From JAAYEL01 sp964344625 (GTDB taxonomy: Bacteria > Bacillota > Clostridia > Tissierellales > Peptoniphilaceae): a stretch of 51,641 bases of DNA. The notes under the pieces were generated by a model that saw only the letters and a program-made list of their open reading frames with translations, was not told where the DNA came from and searched no databases. This document shows positions 26,096 to 34,900 of the stretch, piece by piece (positions within the stretch are counted from its first letter, which is position 1; the number at the start of each line of letters is the position of its first letter). The stretch lies in NCBI GenBank assembly GCA_964344625.1, contig CAYFNZ010000005.1, positions 1-51,641 on the forward strand, written 5' to 3'. A program made the position numbers and the translations under genes.

Positions 26096-26124
26096 TTGTT
26101 ATTATAAAACAACTATGATATACT
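26096..26124 (+). promoter_or_regulatory. Promoter of rpsB-tsf
   Basis: TTGTTA (26096-26101), 17-nt spacer, TATACT (26119-26124). It leaves a leader of about 90 nt before rpsB; I recognise no known riboswitch or ribosomal-protein binding element in it. Confidence 0.6.
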
Positions 26125-26220
26125 TAATCAGTAAAAATTACACATTTCTGGATTATCATTTGTGTGCCTAAGGGTTTAATGAGGATAGAAGGAAATGGAA
26201 GAAAAACACGGAGGAAAAAA

Positions 26221-26988
26221 ATGTCAGTAATTTCAATGAAAGCCTTATTAGAGGCAGGTGTACACTTTGGACACCAAACAAAGAGATGGAACCCAAAGAT
26301 GAAAAAATTCATCTTTACAGAAAGAAATGGTATCTACATCATCGACTTACAAAAGACTGTTAAGAAGGTTGATGAAGCTTACGAAGCTATCAGAAAGGTA
26401 GCTGAAGAAGACGGAGTTATCTTATTTGTAGGTACTAAGAAACAAGCTCAAGACGCTATCGAAAGCGAAGCTAAGAGAGCAGGTCAATACTACGTAAGCC
26501 AAAGATGGTTGGGTGGTATGTTGACTAACTACAAGACTATTAAAAAATCAATCGAAAGACTTAGAGAAATCGAAGAAATGGAAGAAGACGGAACATTTAA
26601 CGTACTTCCTAAGAAAGAAGTTGTAAAGCTTGAACTTGAATTAGAAAAGCTTGAAAAGTACTTAGGTGGTATCAAGGATATGCCTTCACTTCCAGATATC
26701 TTATTTGTAGTAGATCCTAAGAAAGAATACATTGCAGTTAACGAAGCTAAGAAATTAGGTATTCCAGTAGTTGGTATCTGTGATACAAATGCTGACCCAG
26801 ATGACTTAGACTTCCCAATTCCTGGTAACGATGATGCTATCAGAGCCGTTAAGTTAATAACTTCTGCTATGGCTGATGCTGTTATCGAAGGAAAGCAAGG
26901 TGAACAATTAGCTGCTGAAGAAGTTGAAAAAAATGAAGAAGTTGAAGCTTCAGAAGAAGTTGAAGAAGTAGAAGAAACTGAAGAATAA
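26221..26988 (+). CDS. rpsB: Ribosomal protein uS2
   Basis: A 255-residue small-subunit protein with the S2 signatures LLEAGVHFGHQTKRWNPKM at the start and the conserved GIPVVGICDTNADP segment, plus an acidic Glu/Val-rich C-terminal tail common in Firmicutes. The start is ATG 26221 after CGGAGG; the frame extends upstream to 26164 but the extra 19 residues are unlike S2. It is followed by tsf, the usual partner. Confidence 0.98.
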   Translation: MSVISMKALLEAGVHFGHQTKRWNPKMKKFIFTERNGIYIIDLQKTVKKVDEAYEAIRKVAEEDGVILFVGTKKQAQDAIESEAKRAGQYYVSQRWLGGMLTNYKTIKKSIERLREIEEMEEDGTFNVLPKKEVVKLELELEKLEKYLGGIKDMPSLPDILFVVDPKKEYIAVNEAKKLGIPVVGICDTNADPDDLDFPIPGNDDAIRAVKLITSAMADAVIEGKQGEQLAAEEVEKNEEVEASEEVEEVEETEE

Positions 26989-27023
26989 TTTGATAATTAA
27001 ATAAGCTATAAGGAGGATGCTAC

Positions 27024-28094
27024 ATGCAAATTACAGCAAGTGATGTAAAGAAACTTAGAGAGCTTACAGGCGCTGGCATGATGGATTGTAAAAAAACTTT
27101 ACAAGAAACTGATGGCGACATGGACAAGGCTATCGACCTATTAAGAGAAAAGGGAGCTGCTAAGGCTGTTAAAAAATCTGGAAAGGTTGCAGCTGAAGGA
27201 GTTATCAAGCTAAGAGTTTCTGATGATAATAAAAAAGCTGTTCTTGTTGAAATTAATACTCAAACAGACTTCGTTGCAAAGAATGAAGGATTTGTTGAAT
27301 TATCAGACAAGATAGTAGAACATATATTTAATAACAATCTTGATACAGTAGAAAAGCTTAACGAATCAACTATTGATGGTATAGCATTCGCTGAATTCAT
27401 GAGCAACAATATTGCTAATATCGGTGAAAATATAGTTGTAAGAAGAATTGAACTATATGATGCTAAAGATGATGAATATGTTTTAGGATATGTTCACTTC
27501 AACAACAGCAACGGTGTTGTATTAAAGGTTAAAACTGATAGCGAAAAGACTTTTGAAGGTGCAAAAGACCTATTAAGAAATGTTACAATGCATATTTCTG
27601 CTATGGGACCTGAAGTAATTTCATATAAGGAATTAGATGGCGAATTCTTAGAAAAAGAATTGGCAGCATTAAAGGGAAGCTTAGAAGTTTACAACGAAGA
27701 AGCTAAGATTTTAAATAAACCATTAAAGCATATTCCAAAATATGGTTCAATGGCTCAAATAACTGATGAAGTTTTAGAAGAAGAAACTAAGGCTATCAGA
27801 GAAGAATTATTAGCTGAAGGTAAGCCAGAAAAGATTTTAGATAAGATTATTCCTGGTAAGATAGCTAAATTCTTAGAAGACAATACTCAAATAGACTCTC
27901 AATATGCTTTATACAGCCAAGCATTCGTTTTAAATGCAGACAAGACTGTTGAAGAAGCTATTGAAGATAAGGCAAAAGAATTAGAAGGTACTATTGAAGT
28001 TGTTGCTTACAAGAGATATAAAGTAGGCGATGGTATCGAAAAGAAAGAAGAAAACTTTGCTGAAGAAGTAGCTAGTCAAATGAGAGGTGAATAG
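27024..28094 (+). CDS. tsf: Elongation factor Ts
   Basis: The nucleotide exchange factor for EF-Tu. The N-terminal UBA-like domain VKKLRELTGAGMMDCKKTL and the core motif INTQTDFVAKNEGF are conserved. At 356 residues it is longer than the roughly 290 common in Bacillus, with extra sequence in the core repeats (about 90-170). AAGGAGG lies 8 nt before the ATG. A strong terminator follows, so rpsB-tsf can form its own transcript. Confidence 0.97.
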   Translation: MQITASDVKKLRELTGAGMMDCKKTLQETDGDMDKAIDLLREKGAAKAVKKSGKVAAEGVIKLRVSDDNKKAVLVEINTQTDFVAKNEGFVELSDKIVEHIFNNNLDTVEKLNESTIDGIAFAEFMSNNIANIGENIVVRRIELYDAKDDEYVLGYVHFNNSNGVVLKVKTDSEKTFEGAKDLLRNVTMHISAMGPEVISYKELDGEFLEKELAALKGSLEVYNEEAKILNKPLKHIPKYGSMAQITDEVLEEETKAIREELLAEGKPEKILDKIIPGKIAKFLEDNTQIDSQYALYSQAFVLNADKTVEEAIEDKAKELEGTIEVVAYKRYKVGDGIEKKEENFAEEVASQMRGE

Positions 28095-28111
28095 TTTCAC
28101 TATTTAAAGAA

Positions 28112-28138
28112 AAAAGAGAACATTTTATGTTCTCTTTT
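28112..28138 (+). terminator. Intrinsic terminator between tsf and pyrH
   Basis: A 12-bp perfect stem, AAAAGAGAACAT (28112-28123) with ATGTTCTCTTTT (28127-28138), loop TTT. It should end most rpsB-tsf transcripts, with pyrH reached by read-through or by an unseen promoter. Confidence 0.85.
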
Positions 28139-28155
28139 GTATTATGGAGAGGTAT

Positions 28156-28875
28156 ATGTTTGAGAATAAAAGGGTATTAATAAAATTAAGTGGAGAAGCC
28201 TTAGCTGGCAAAAAGGGTTTCGGTTTAGATGACGAAACCATTGAAGGTATTTGTAAAGTAATAGTTGAATGTCATAAGTTAGGAACACAAATAGGAATAG
28301 TAGTTGGTGGCGGCAATTTCTGGAGGGGCAGGTCTTCTGAAAATATGGATAGGACTTCATCCGATAATATCGGTATGCTGGGTACTGTCATGAATGCGCT
28401 TAGAGTCCAATCTTCCCTAGAAAATTTAGGTATAGAAACCAGGGTTCAAACCGCTATCTCTATGAATGAAATTGCAGAGCCTTTTATAGTAAGAAGGGCT
28501 ATAAGACACATTGAAAAAGGAAGAGTAGTTATATTTGCAGCTGGAACAGGTCTTCCATATTTTTCAACAGATACGACTGCAGCTCTTAGGGCTTTAGAAA
28601 TAAATGCAGATTGCATACTTTTAGGTAAAACTGGTACAGATGCAATTTATGATAAGGATCCAAATAAATTTGAAGATGCTATTAGATTTGATAGGTTAAC
28701 TTATAGCGAAATCTTAAATAAGGATTTAAAAATCATGGATGCATCAGCTACTTCTCTATGTAAGGACAATAATATGCCTTTAATTGTATTTGGTATAGAT
28801 GACCCAAATAACCTATTAAGGGTAGTTAAGGGAGAAAAAATAGGAACAATCGTCGAGGGGGAAAAACATGAATAG
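28156..28875 (+). CDS. pyrH: UMP kinase
   Basis: Phosphorylates UMP to UDP for nucleotide and cell-wall precursor synthesis. Amino-acid-kinase motifs are RVLIKLSGEALAG at the N terminus, VVGGGNFWRG and the GTGLPYFSTDT loop. It has 239 residues from ATG 28156, chosen because GGAGAGG lies just upstream; ATG 28144 has no ribosome site and overlaps that purine tract. It overlaps frr by 8 nt. Confidence 0.97.
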   Translation: MFENKRVLIKLSGEALAGKKGFGLDDETIEGICKVIVECHKLGTQIGIVVGGGNFWRGRSSENMDRTSSDNIGMLGTVMNALRVQSSLENLGIETRVQTAISMNEIAEPFIVRRAIRHIEKGRVVIFAAGTGLPYFSTDTTAALRALEINADCILLGKTGTDAIYDKDPNKFEDAIRFDRLTYSEILNKDLKIMDASATSLCKDNNMPLIVFGIDDPNNLLRVVKGEKIGTIVEGEKHE

Positions 28876-29422
28876 TACTTTTAAAGAATTTAGAGCTAAG
28901 ATGGAAGCTCATATCAAGGGCTATAGGGATAGTCTAACTACAATTAGAGCTGGTAGAGCAAATCCTAGCCTTGTAGAAAATATTAACTTTTCATATTACG
29001 GAACTGAAACTCCTATTAAAAATGCAGCTACAATTACCGTTCCAGAAGCAAGACTTCTAGTTATCCAACCATGGGATGCAAGTGCCCTAAAGGAAATAGA
29101 AAAAGCTATAATTGGTTCTGATTTAGGAATTACACCATCAAATGATGGCAAGGTAATTAGACTTCCTTTCCCTGTATTAACAGAAGAAAGAAGAAAGGAA
29201 TTAGTAAAAGAAGTTTCTAAGAGATCTGAACAATCAAAAGTTGGTATTAGAAATATCAGAAGAGATTTGATTGATGAAATTAAAAGGGCTGAAAAAGAAA
29301 GTGAAATCAATGAAGATGAAAAGAAAACTTACGAAAAGCAAGCCCAAGATCTTACAGATGAATTTATAGATAAAATAGTAGAAATTACAAAGGCAAAAGA
29401 AGCTGAATTAATGGAAGTATAA
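28868..29422 (+). CDS. frr: Ribosome recycling factor
   Basis: Splits post-termination ribosomes with EF-G. It has 184 residues with the RRF signature LTTIRAGRANPSLVENI and the C-terminal RRDLIDEIKRAEKE helix. The ATG lies inside the end of pyrH; GGGG is 6 nt upstream. Confidence 0.98.
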   Translation: MNSTFKEFRAKMEAHIKGYRDSLTTIRAGRANPSLVENINFSYYGTETPIKNAATITVPEARLLVIQPWDASALKEIEKAIIGSDLGITPSNDGKVIRLPFPVLTEERRKELVKEVSKRSEQSKVGIRNIRRDLIDEIKRAEKESEINEDEKKTYEKQAQDLTDEFIDKIVEITKAKEAELMEV

Positions 29423-29434
29423 TAAGGTGACCAT

Positions 29435-30169
29435 ATGGATTCTGAAATAAAAAACTTGATTGAAGAACACTCTTTAAAACACATTGCCATTATTATGGAC
29501 GGAAATGGAAGATGGGCTGTTAAGCAAGGTAAGGAAAGGCCATATGGTCATAAATTTGGCACTGAAAGAGTCATAGATATTATAAGACATTCTAAGCATA
29601 TAGGCTTAAAGTACTTAAGCCTATATGCCTTTTCTACTGAAAATTGGAAAAGACCTAAAACTGAAGTTTCAACTATTATGGACCTTTTAGTTAAATTCAT
29701 AAATAGGGAGCTTGACGAGATGGTAAGGGAAAATGTTAAGCTTCGTATTATGGGAGATATTAACGACCTTCCTTTGATTAGTAGAAAGGCTGTAGAATAC
29801 GCCCTTAATAAGACTAAAAACAATGATGGACTAGTCTTAAATATTGGATTAAATTATGGGTCTAGGGCTGAAATTGTAAGGGCAGTTCAAAAAATCGCTG
29901 AAGAATATAAGTCTGGTAAGATTGGACTAGAGGATATTGACCAAGAATTAATTTCTAAAAACCTATATACCAATGATATGCCTGATCCTGATTTACTTAT
30001 CAGAACTGGTGGTGAAATGAGGGTTTCTAATTTTATGCTATATCAATTGGCATATACAGAATTTTATGTAACAGATGTCCTATGGCCAGATTTTTATCCG
30101 GAAGAATTGGACAAGGCTATTTTGGCATTTTTAGGTAGAGATAGACGTTTTGGAGGGGTAAATGCTTAA
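29435..30169 (+). CDS. uppS: Isoprenyl (undecaprenyl) diphosphate synthase
   Basis: A cis-prenyltransferase making the C55 carrier for peptidoglycan. The signature MDGNGRWA (21-28, catalytic Asp22) and LYAFSTENWKRP are intact; RTGGEMRVSNFMLYQLAYTEFY is the conserved C-terminal block. It has 244 residues. It overlaps cdsA by 8 nt. A perfect 14-bp inverted repeat lies within codons for KHIGLKYLSLYA. Confidence 0.96.
   Translation: MDSEIKNLIEEHSLKHIAIIMDGNGRWAVKQGKERPYGHKFGTERVIDIIRHSKHIGLKYLSLYAFSTENWKRPKTEVSTIMDLLVKFINRELDEMVRENVKLRIMGDINDLPLISRKAVEYALNKTKNNDGLVLNIGLNYGSRAEIVRAVQKIAEEYKSGKIGLEDIDQELISKNLYTNDMPDPDLLIRTGGEMRVSNFMLYQLAYTEFYVTDVLWPDFYPEELDKAILAFLGRDRRFGGVNA
29596..29628 (+). other. 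Perfect 14-bp hairpin inside uppS
   Basis: GCATATAGGCTTAA (29596-29609) pairs fully with TTAAGCCTATATGC (29615-29628) across a 5-nt loop. CTTTT follows. The encoded residues are conserved in the family, yet synonymous choices give a perfect stem; it resembles an intragenic terminator or RNase III site. Function is inference. Confidence 0.65.
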
Positions 30170-30950
30170 TAAAAATTTTATAACAAGAAGTATAAGTGCA
30201 GTATTTATCCTCTTATTTATGCTGGGTTTAGTATTTATAAATGGATACTTTCTGTTGGCAGGAGTCTTATTTTTATCCAGTGTAGCTATTTATGAATTGG
30301 ACCTTGCTTTTAAGAAGATAGGCTTTAGGCTTTTAGCTATTCCTGCATATGTATTCAATGCCATATTTATTACTGTAGCCTTTTTTTATTCAGATAAATT
30401 TTTATTGCCACTATTATCGATTTATCTTCTTTTACTTTTAATTTTTCTGATTTTTTCAGAAAGGATAATATTAGATAATATACTTATGAATTCATTTATA
30501 GCCGTTTATATAAGTTTATCCTACGCTTTTTTTCTATTAATAGGAGAAAGTGCTTGGTTATTTTACCTATTTGGGGTTGCAAGTATAACAGATACTTTTG
30601 CTTATTTAACAGGTATGATGTTTGGCAAGCATAAACTTTATGAAAAATTATCTCCTAAAAAGACTATAGAAGGTTCACTTGGAGGAGTTTTAGGAGCTCT
30701 TATATTTTCAGTTTTATTCAAGTATTTTGCTAAAGTTGAAATGGGCTATGCTAGCCTTATATTTATGACTTTAGTTTTATCAATCATTTCTCAAGTTGGT
30801 GATTTGATAGCATCATACATTAAGAGAAAGGCTGATATTAAGGATTATGGCTATATATTTAAAGGTCACGGGGGAGTAATGGACAGGTTTGATTCTGTTT
30901 TATTGCTTGCTCCAATTATTTATATGATACTTACTATGATTAGGAGTTAG
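30162..30950 (+). CDS. cdsA: Phosphatidate cytidylyltransferase
   Basis: Makes CDP-diacylglycerol from phosphatidate and CTP, supplying PgsA encoded later in the window. A polytopic membrane protein of 262 residues with the CDP-DAG synthase signature SYIKRKADIKDYG...FKGHGGVMDRFDS near the C terminus and SPKKTIEGSLGG before it. It overlaps uppS and ends 1 nt before rseP; dxr, often located here, is missing. Confidence 0.96.
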   Translation: MLNKNFITRSISAVFILLFMLGLVFINGYFLLAGVLFLSSVAIYELDLAFKKIGFRLLAIPAYVFNAIFITVAFFYSDKFLLPLLSIYLLLLLIFLIFSERIILDNILMNSFIAVYISLSYAFFLLIGESAWLFYLFGVASITDTFAYLTGMMFGKHKLYEKLSPKKTIEGSLGGVLGALIFSVLFKYFAKVEMGYASLIFMTLVLSIISQVGDLIASYIKRKADIKDYGYIFKGHGGVMDRFDSVLLLAPIIYMILTMIRS

Positions 30951-30951
30951 A

Positions 30952-31947
30952 ATGCAAATAGTAATCGGATTAATAATGTTTATGTTTTTGGTTTTAGTTC
31001 ATGAATTTGGACATTTTGCTGTTGCAAAGCTTTCGGGCATAAAGGTCAATGAGTTTTCAATCGGCATGGGGCCAAAACTAATACAGTTTAACAAAAAAGA
31101 AACTAATTACACAATAAGACTCTTACCCCTAGGTGGTTATGTTGCCATGGAAGGGGAAGACCAAAGTTCAGATGACCCAAGGTCTTATAAAAATGCAAAA
31201 GCTTATAAAAGATTTTTGACTATCTTAGCTGGACCTGTGATGAATCTATTGACCGCATTTATCATTTTTGTTGTTGTTTTTTCAATGTCCGGGGCAGCCT
31301 CTTCAGTTGTAGACCAAGTTGATATGACAAAACCTGCTTATGAAGCAGGACTTAGGGAAAATGATAAGATAATAGGGGTTAATGGTAAAAATACACCTAC
31401 ATTTTCTAAGGTAACACAAGAAATTAATGAATCATCTGGTCAAGTAAGTCTTACTATTATGAGGGATGGCGAAAAATTAGACTTAAAGGATGTTAAGCCG
31501 GAGGAAGTTGAGGGAAGAAAGGTACTTGGTTTTAGTGTAAAAACCAGTAGAGATTTTTCCTTAATAATAAAAGAATCCTATTATAGGGTTATCTTTATAA
31601 TGCAACTTTTATGGCAAACACTTGGCATGCTATTTACTGGTAAGTTAGGTATGCAGGCCTTATCGGGTCCTGTTGGTGTTATAAAAGAAGTTGGTACGGC
31701 TGCCAAGATGGGACTTGAAAGTCTTTTGGTATTCTTGTCTGTAATATCAATAAACTTAGGATTTTTTAATCTTTTACCTATCCCAGCCTTGGATGGCTCA
31801 AAGCTTTTATTTATCATTATCGAAAAGATAATAGGTAGACCTATTAATGAAAAAATTGAAGAAAAGATTACCATGGTGGGCTTTGTTCTCCTACTAGCTT
31901 TAATTGCTATAGTTTCAGTTAAAGATATTGTGAATCTAATAAAATAG
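30952..31947 (+). CDS. rseP: Site-2 membrane metalloprotease RseP
   Basis: An intramembrane zinc protease that releases anti-sigma factors or clears signal peptides. HEFGH (17-21) in the first membrane segment binds zinc. One PDZ domain occupies about 105-180. The second catalytic motif is NLLPIPALDG in a later membrane segment. It has 331 residues, with four membrane segments expected. It starts 1 nt after cdsA and the polC frame follows without a gap, so all are one transcript. Confidence 0.95.
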   Translation: MQIVIGLIMFMFLVLVHEFGHFAVAKLSGIKVNEFSIGMGPKLIQFNKKETNYTIRLLPLGGYVAMEGEDQSSDDPRSYKNAKAYKRFLTILAGPVMNLLTAFIIFVVVFSMSGAASSVVDQVDMTKPAYEAGLRENDKIIGVNGKNTPTFSKVTQEINESSGQVSLTIMRDGEKLDLKDVKPEEVEGRKVLGFSVKTSRDFSLIIKESYYRVIFIMQLLWQTLGMLFTGKLGMQALSGPVGVIKEVGTAAKMGLESLLVFLSVISINLGFFNLLPIPALDGSKLLFIIIEKIIGRPINEKIEEKITMVGFVLLLALIAIVSVKDIVNLIK

Positions 31948-31962
31948 TTGAGAAGTGATAAA

Positions 31963-34900
31963 ATGGATTTTATAAGTATACTGAAAGAATTTAATGAAAA
32001 AAAACATGTGGACCTTAACTTATTTAAGGTTCAGTTTTTTATGAATAAAGAAAAACTAAAAATATTCTTGTTTTCTAATCTTGATGACTCAAGGTCTAGT
32101 TTAGATGATTTATCCAGCCAAGTGTCTAATTTACTTGGGTTAAAAGAAGAATCAGTCTTAATAGACCTATATGACCTTAAGAGGTTTTTAGATTTTATCT
32201 TAGAGGACTTAAGCAAAGACTTTGCCATATTTTCTAATATATCTTCTGACGACCTTGTAATAGAAGATATGTCTATTGAAATGTGCATCAACAATGACTT
32301 TATCTTTGACCAAGTAAAGAAATCAGACAAGTATATTAGGTATTCAGAAGTATTAAAGCAAAATGGATATAAGCTAAATCTTGTGCACGAGAAGAGTGAA
32401 GTCAGTCAAGAACAAGCTTTGGAATATGAAAACAGGGCCAAGCAAGAAATCCTAGATAAGATGAGAAAATCTCAGGAAGTTGAAAAGAACAAGGCTAAGA
32501 AGAAGGCTGAAAAAACTGTTGACAAGGATGTGTTTTCCTTTGGATTTAAGAGAAAGGACCTTCCTGGGCTTGTAAAAATCGGAGACCTTGTTGAAGACCA
32601 TAATATGGTAACCATCGAAGGAACCGTTTTTGAATATAGCCAATTTGAAACAAAGAAAGGCGACTTTGTCGTTTCCTTTGACCTTGATGATGGCGAATAT
32701 GCTGTAAGGTGTAAGAAGTTTATTAGAAAAGACGATATGGAACAATTTTCTAGTGGCTTTAGAAATGGCATAGAAGTTCTAATCGTTGGTGTATACAAGT
32801 ATGATGACTTTGAAAAGGACAATACTTTTGACATAAGCTATATACAAGAAACTGTCCTAGATAAAAAGGAAGATAGGGCTAGTACAAAGAGAATTGAATT
32901 TAATATCCATTCTAAGTATTCAAACTTAGAAGGCCTTGTTGATTTTTCTGACTTAATACCTACCCTAAAAAGATGGGGACATAAGGCATTTGCCATAACC
33001 GACACCTATAATGTTCAGGCCTATCCAGAAGTATATAAGTCTGCGAAAAAAGCTGGGATTAAATTAAATCTTGGCTGCGAGTTTAAGATGCTAAATGATA
33101 GATTGCCAGTTATTACAAATTACTATGAAGACCTTATTCTTAAGGGTAGAGATATAGTAGTATTTGATATTGAGACAACCGGCCTATCAAGATATACAGA
33201 CAATATAACAGAAATAGGGGCTGTAAAAATTAGAAAGGGTAAGATTATAGAAGTTTACCAACAATTGATTAATCCGGAGATGATTATACCGGATTTCATT
33301 ACAGAACTTACAGGCATTTCCAATGAAATGGTAGCAAATGAGCCAAAGATAAAAGAGGTCATGCCTGAATTTCTTAACTTTTGTTCAGACAGCCTCCTTG
33401 CTGCCCATAATGCCGAGTTCGATATCGGCTTTATAAAGAGAAAGTGCCATGAGCTAGGTCTGACATTTAAGCCGGTTTATCTTGACACCCTATGGCTAGC
33501 TAGGGCTCTTAATCCTCAATTGAAAAATCATAAGTTAAATACCCTAACCAAAGAGTATCAGGTTAAACTATTAAACCACCATAGGGCTAGTGATGATGCG
33601 ACTGCGACAGCGGAAGTCTTACTGAAAATGCTAGACCAGGCTAAGGAACAAGGTTATGACCTAGACAGGTTAAATGATATAGAAACTAGTTATCCATTGA
33701 GCAAGACTGGCTTTTATAAAAATTTAGTCTATGTTAAAAATAAGGTCGGGCTTAAAAATATGTATAAGAATGTTTCTATTTCTAGTATTGATTACTTGGA
33801 CAAAACACCGGGTCTTCCTGAACATGTTTATGTCGAAAACAAGGCTGGACTTATGATTGCAAGTGGTGGTCATAAGACTAAGTTATTCGAACTTATAGCC
33901 ACTGGATATGAGGATGAAATCCTTTATAGGGAGGCTGAAAAGTATGATTTCTTTGCCATTGAGCCAACATCCTTTAGCGACTATTTAATAAGCAAGCATA
34001 TGATTAAAAATCTGTCCCATTTGCAAGAAATAATCTTAAAGATTTTAACTATTGCAAACGACCAAGATAAGCTAGTTATCGCTGTGGGTGATGTTTACTA
34101 TATGGACCCATCAGACTACAAATATAAAAATATCTTGTCTAACTATCCTAGAAAAAGGTCGGTAGAAACTAAGGGGGATTTCTATCTAAGAAATACAGAG
34201 GAAATGCTTAGGGAATTTGATTTCTTAGATAAAAATGTCTGTGAAGATATTGTAATCTACAATACTATAGAGCTTGATAGCTTGATTGAAGATATCTCAC
34301 CTATAGCTGATGGAACTTTCCCACCTGTTATTAAAGATGCAGAAGATATCTTGAAAAATTCGTGTTTTGACAAGGCTAGGGCCATATATGGGGACCCTCT
34401 TCCAGAGATTATTGATAAGAGGCTTAATAGGGAGCTTAACTCTATTATCTCAAATGGATATGCAACCTTGTATGTAATTGCAAAGGAACTTGTTAAGAAA
34501 TCAAATGAAGATGGTTACCTAGTTGGATCCAGGGGATCTGTTGGGTCATCTTTTGCCGCAACTATGTCAGATATAACCGAGGTAAATCCTCTTGAACCTC
34601 ACTATGTCTGTCCAAATTGTAAGAATTCTGAATTTATACTTGACCAATCTTATGGTACAGGGGTGGACTTACCTGAAAAAAATTGTCCAGTTTGTGGAAC
34701 TGCCTACAAAAGAGACGGTTTTGATATACCTTTTGAAGTCTTTTTAGGTTTTGAAGGCGATAAGGAACCTGATATAGACTTAAACTTTGCTGGTGTTTAT
34801 CAGTCATCTATCCACAAGTACACTGAAACTATGTTTGGTCATAGGAAGGTTTTTAGGGCGGGAACTCTTGGCACAATAGCTGAAAAAACTGCCTATGGTA

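Noticed and set aside
26164..26220. N-terminal extension of rpsB
   Set aside because: The added residues are unlike S2 proteins, and the good ribosome site (CGGAGG) directs initiation at 26221.
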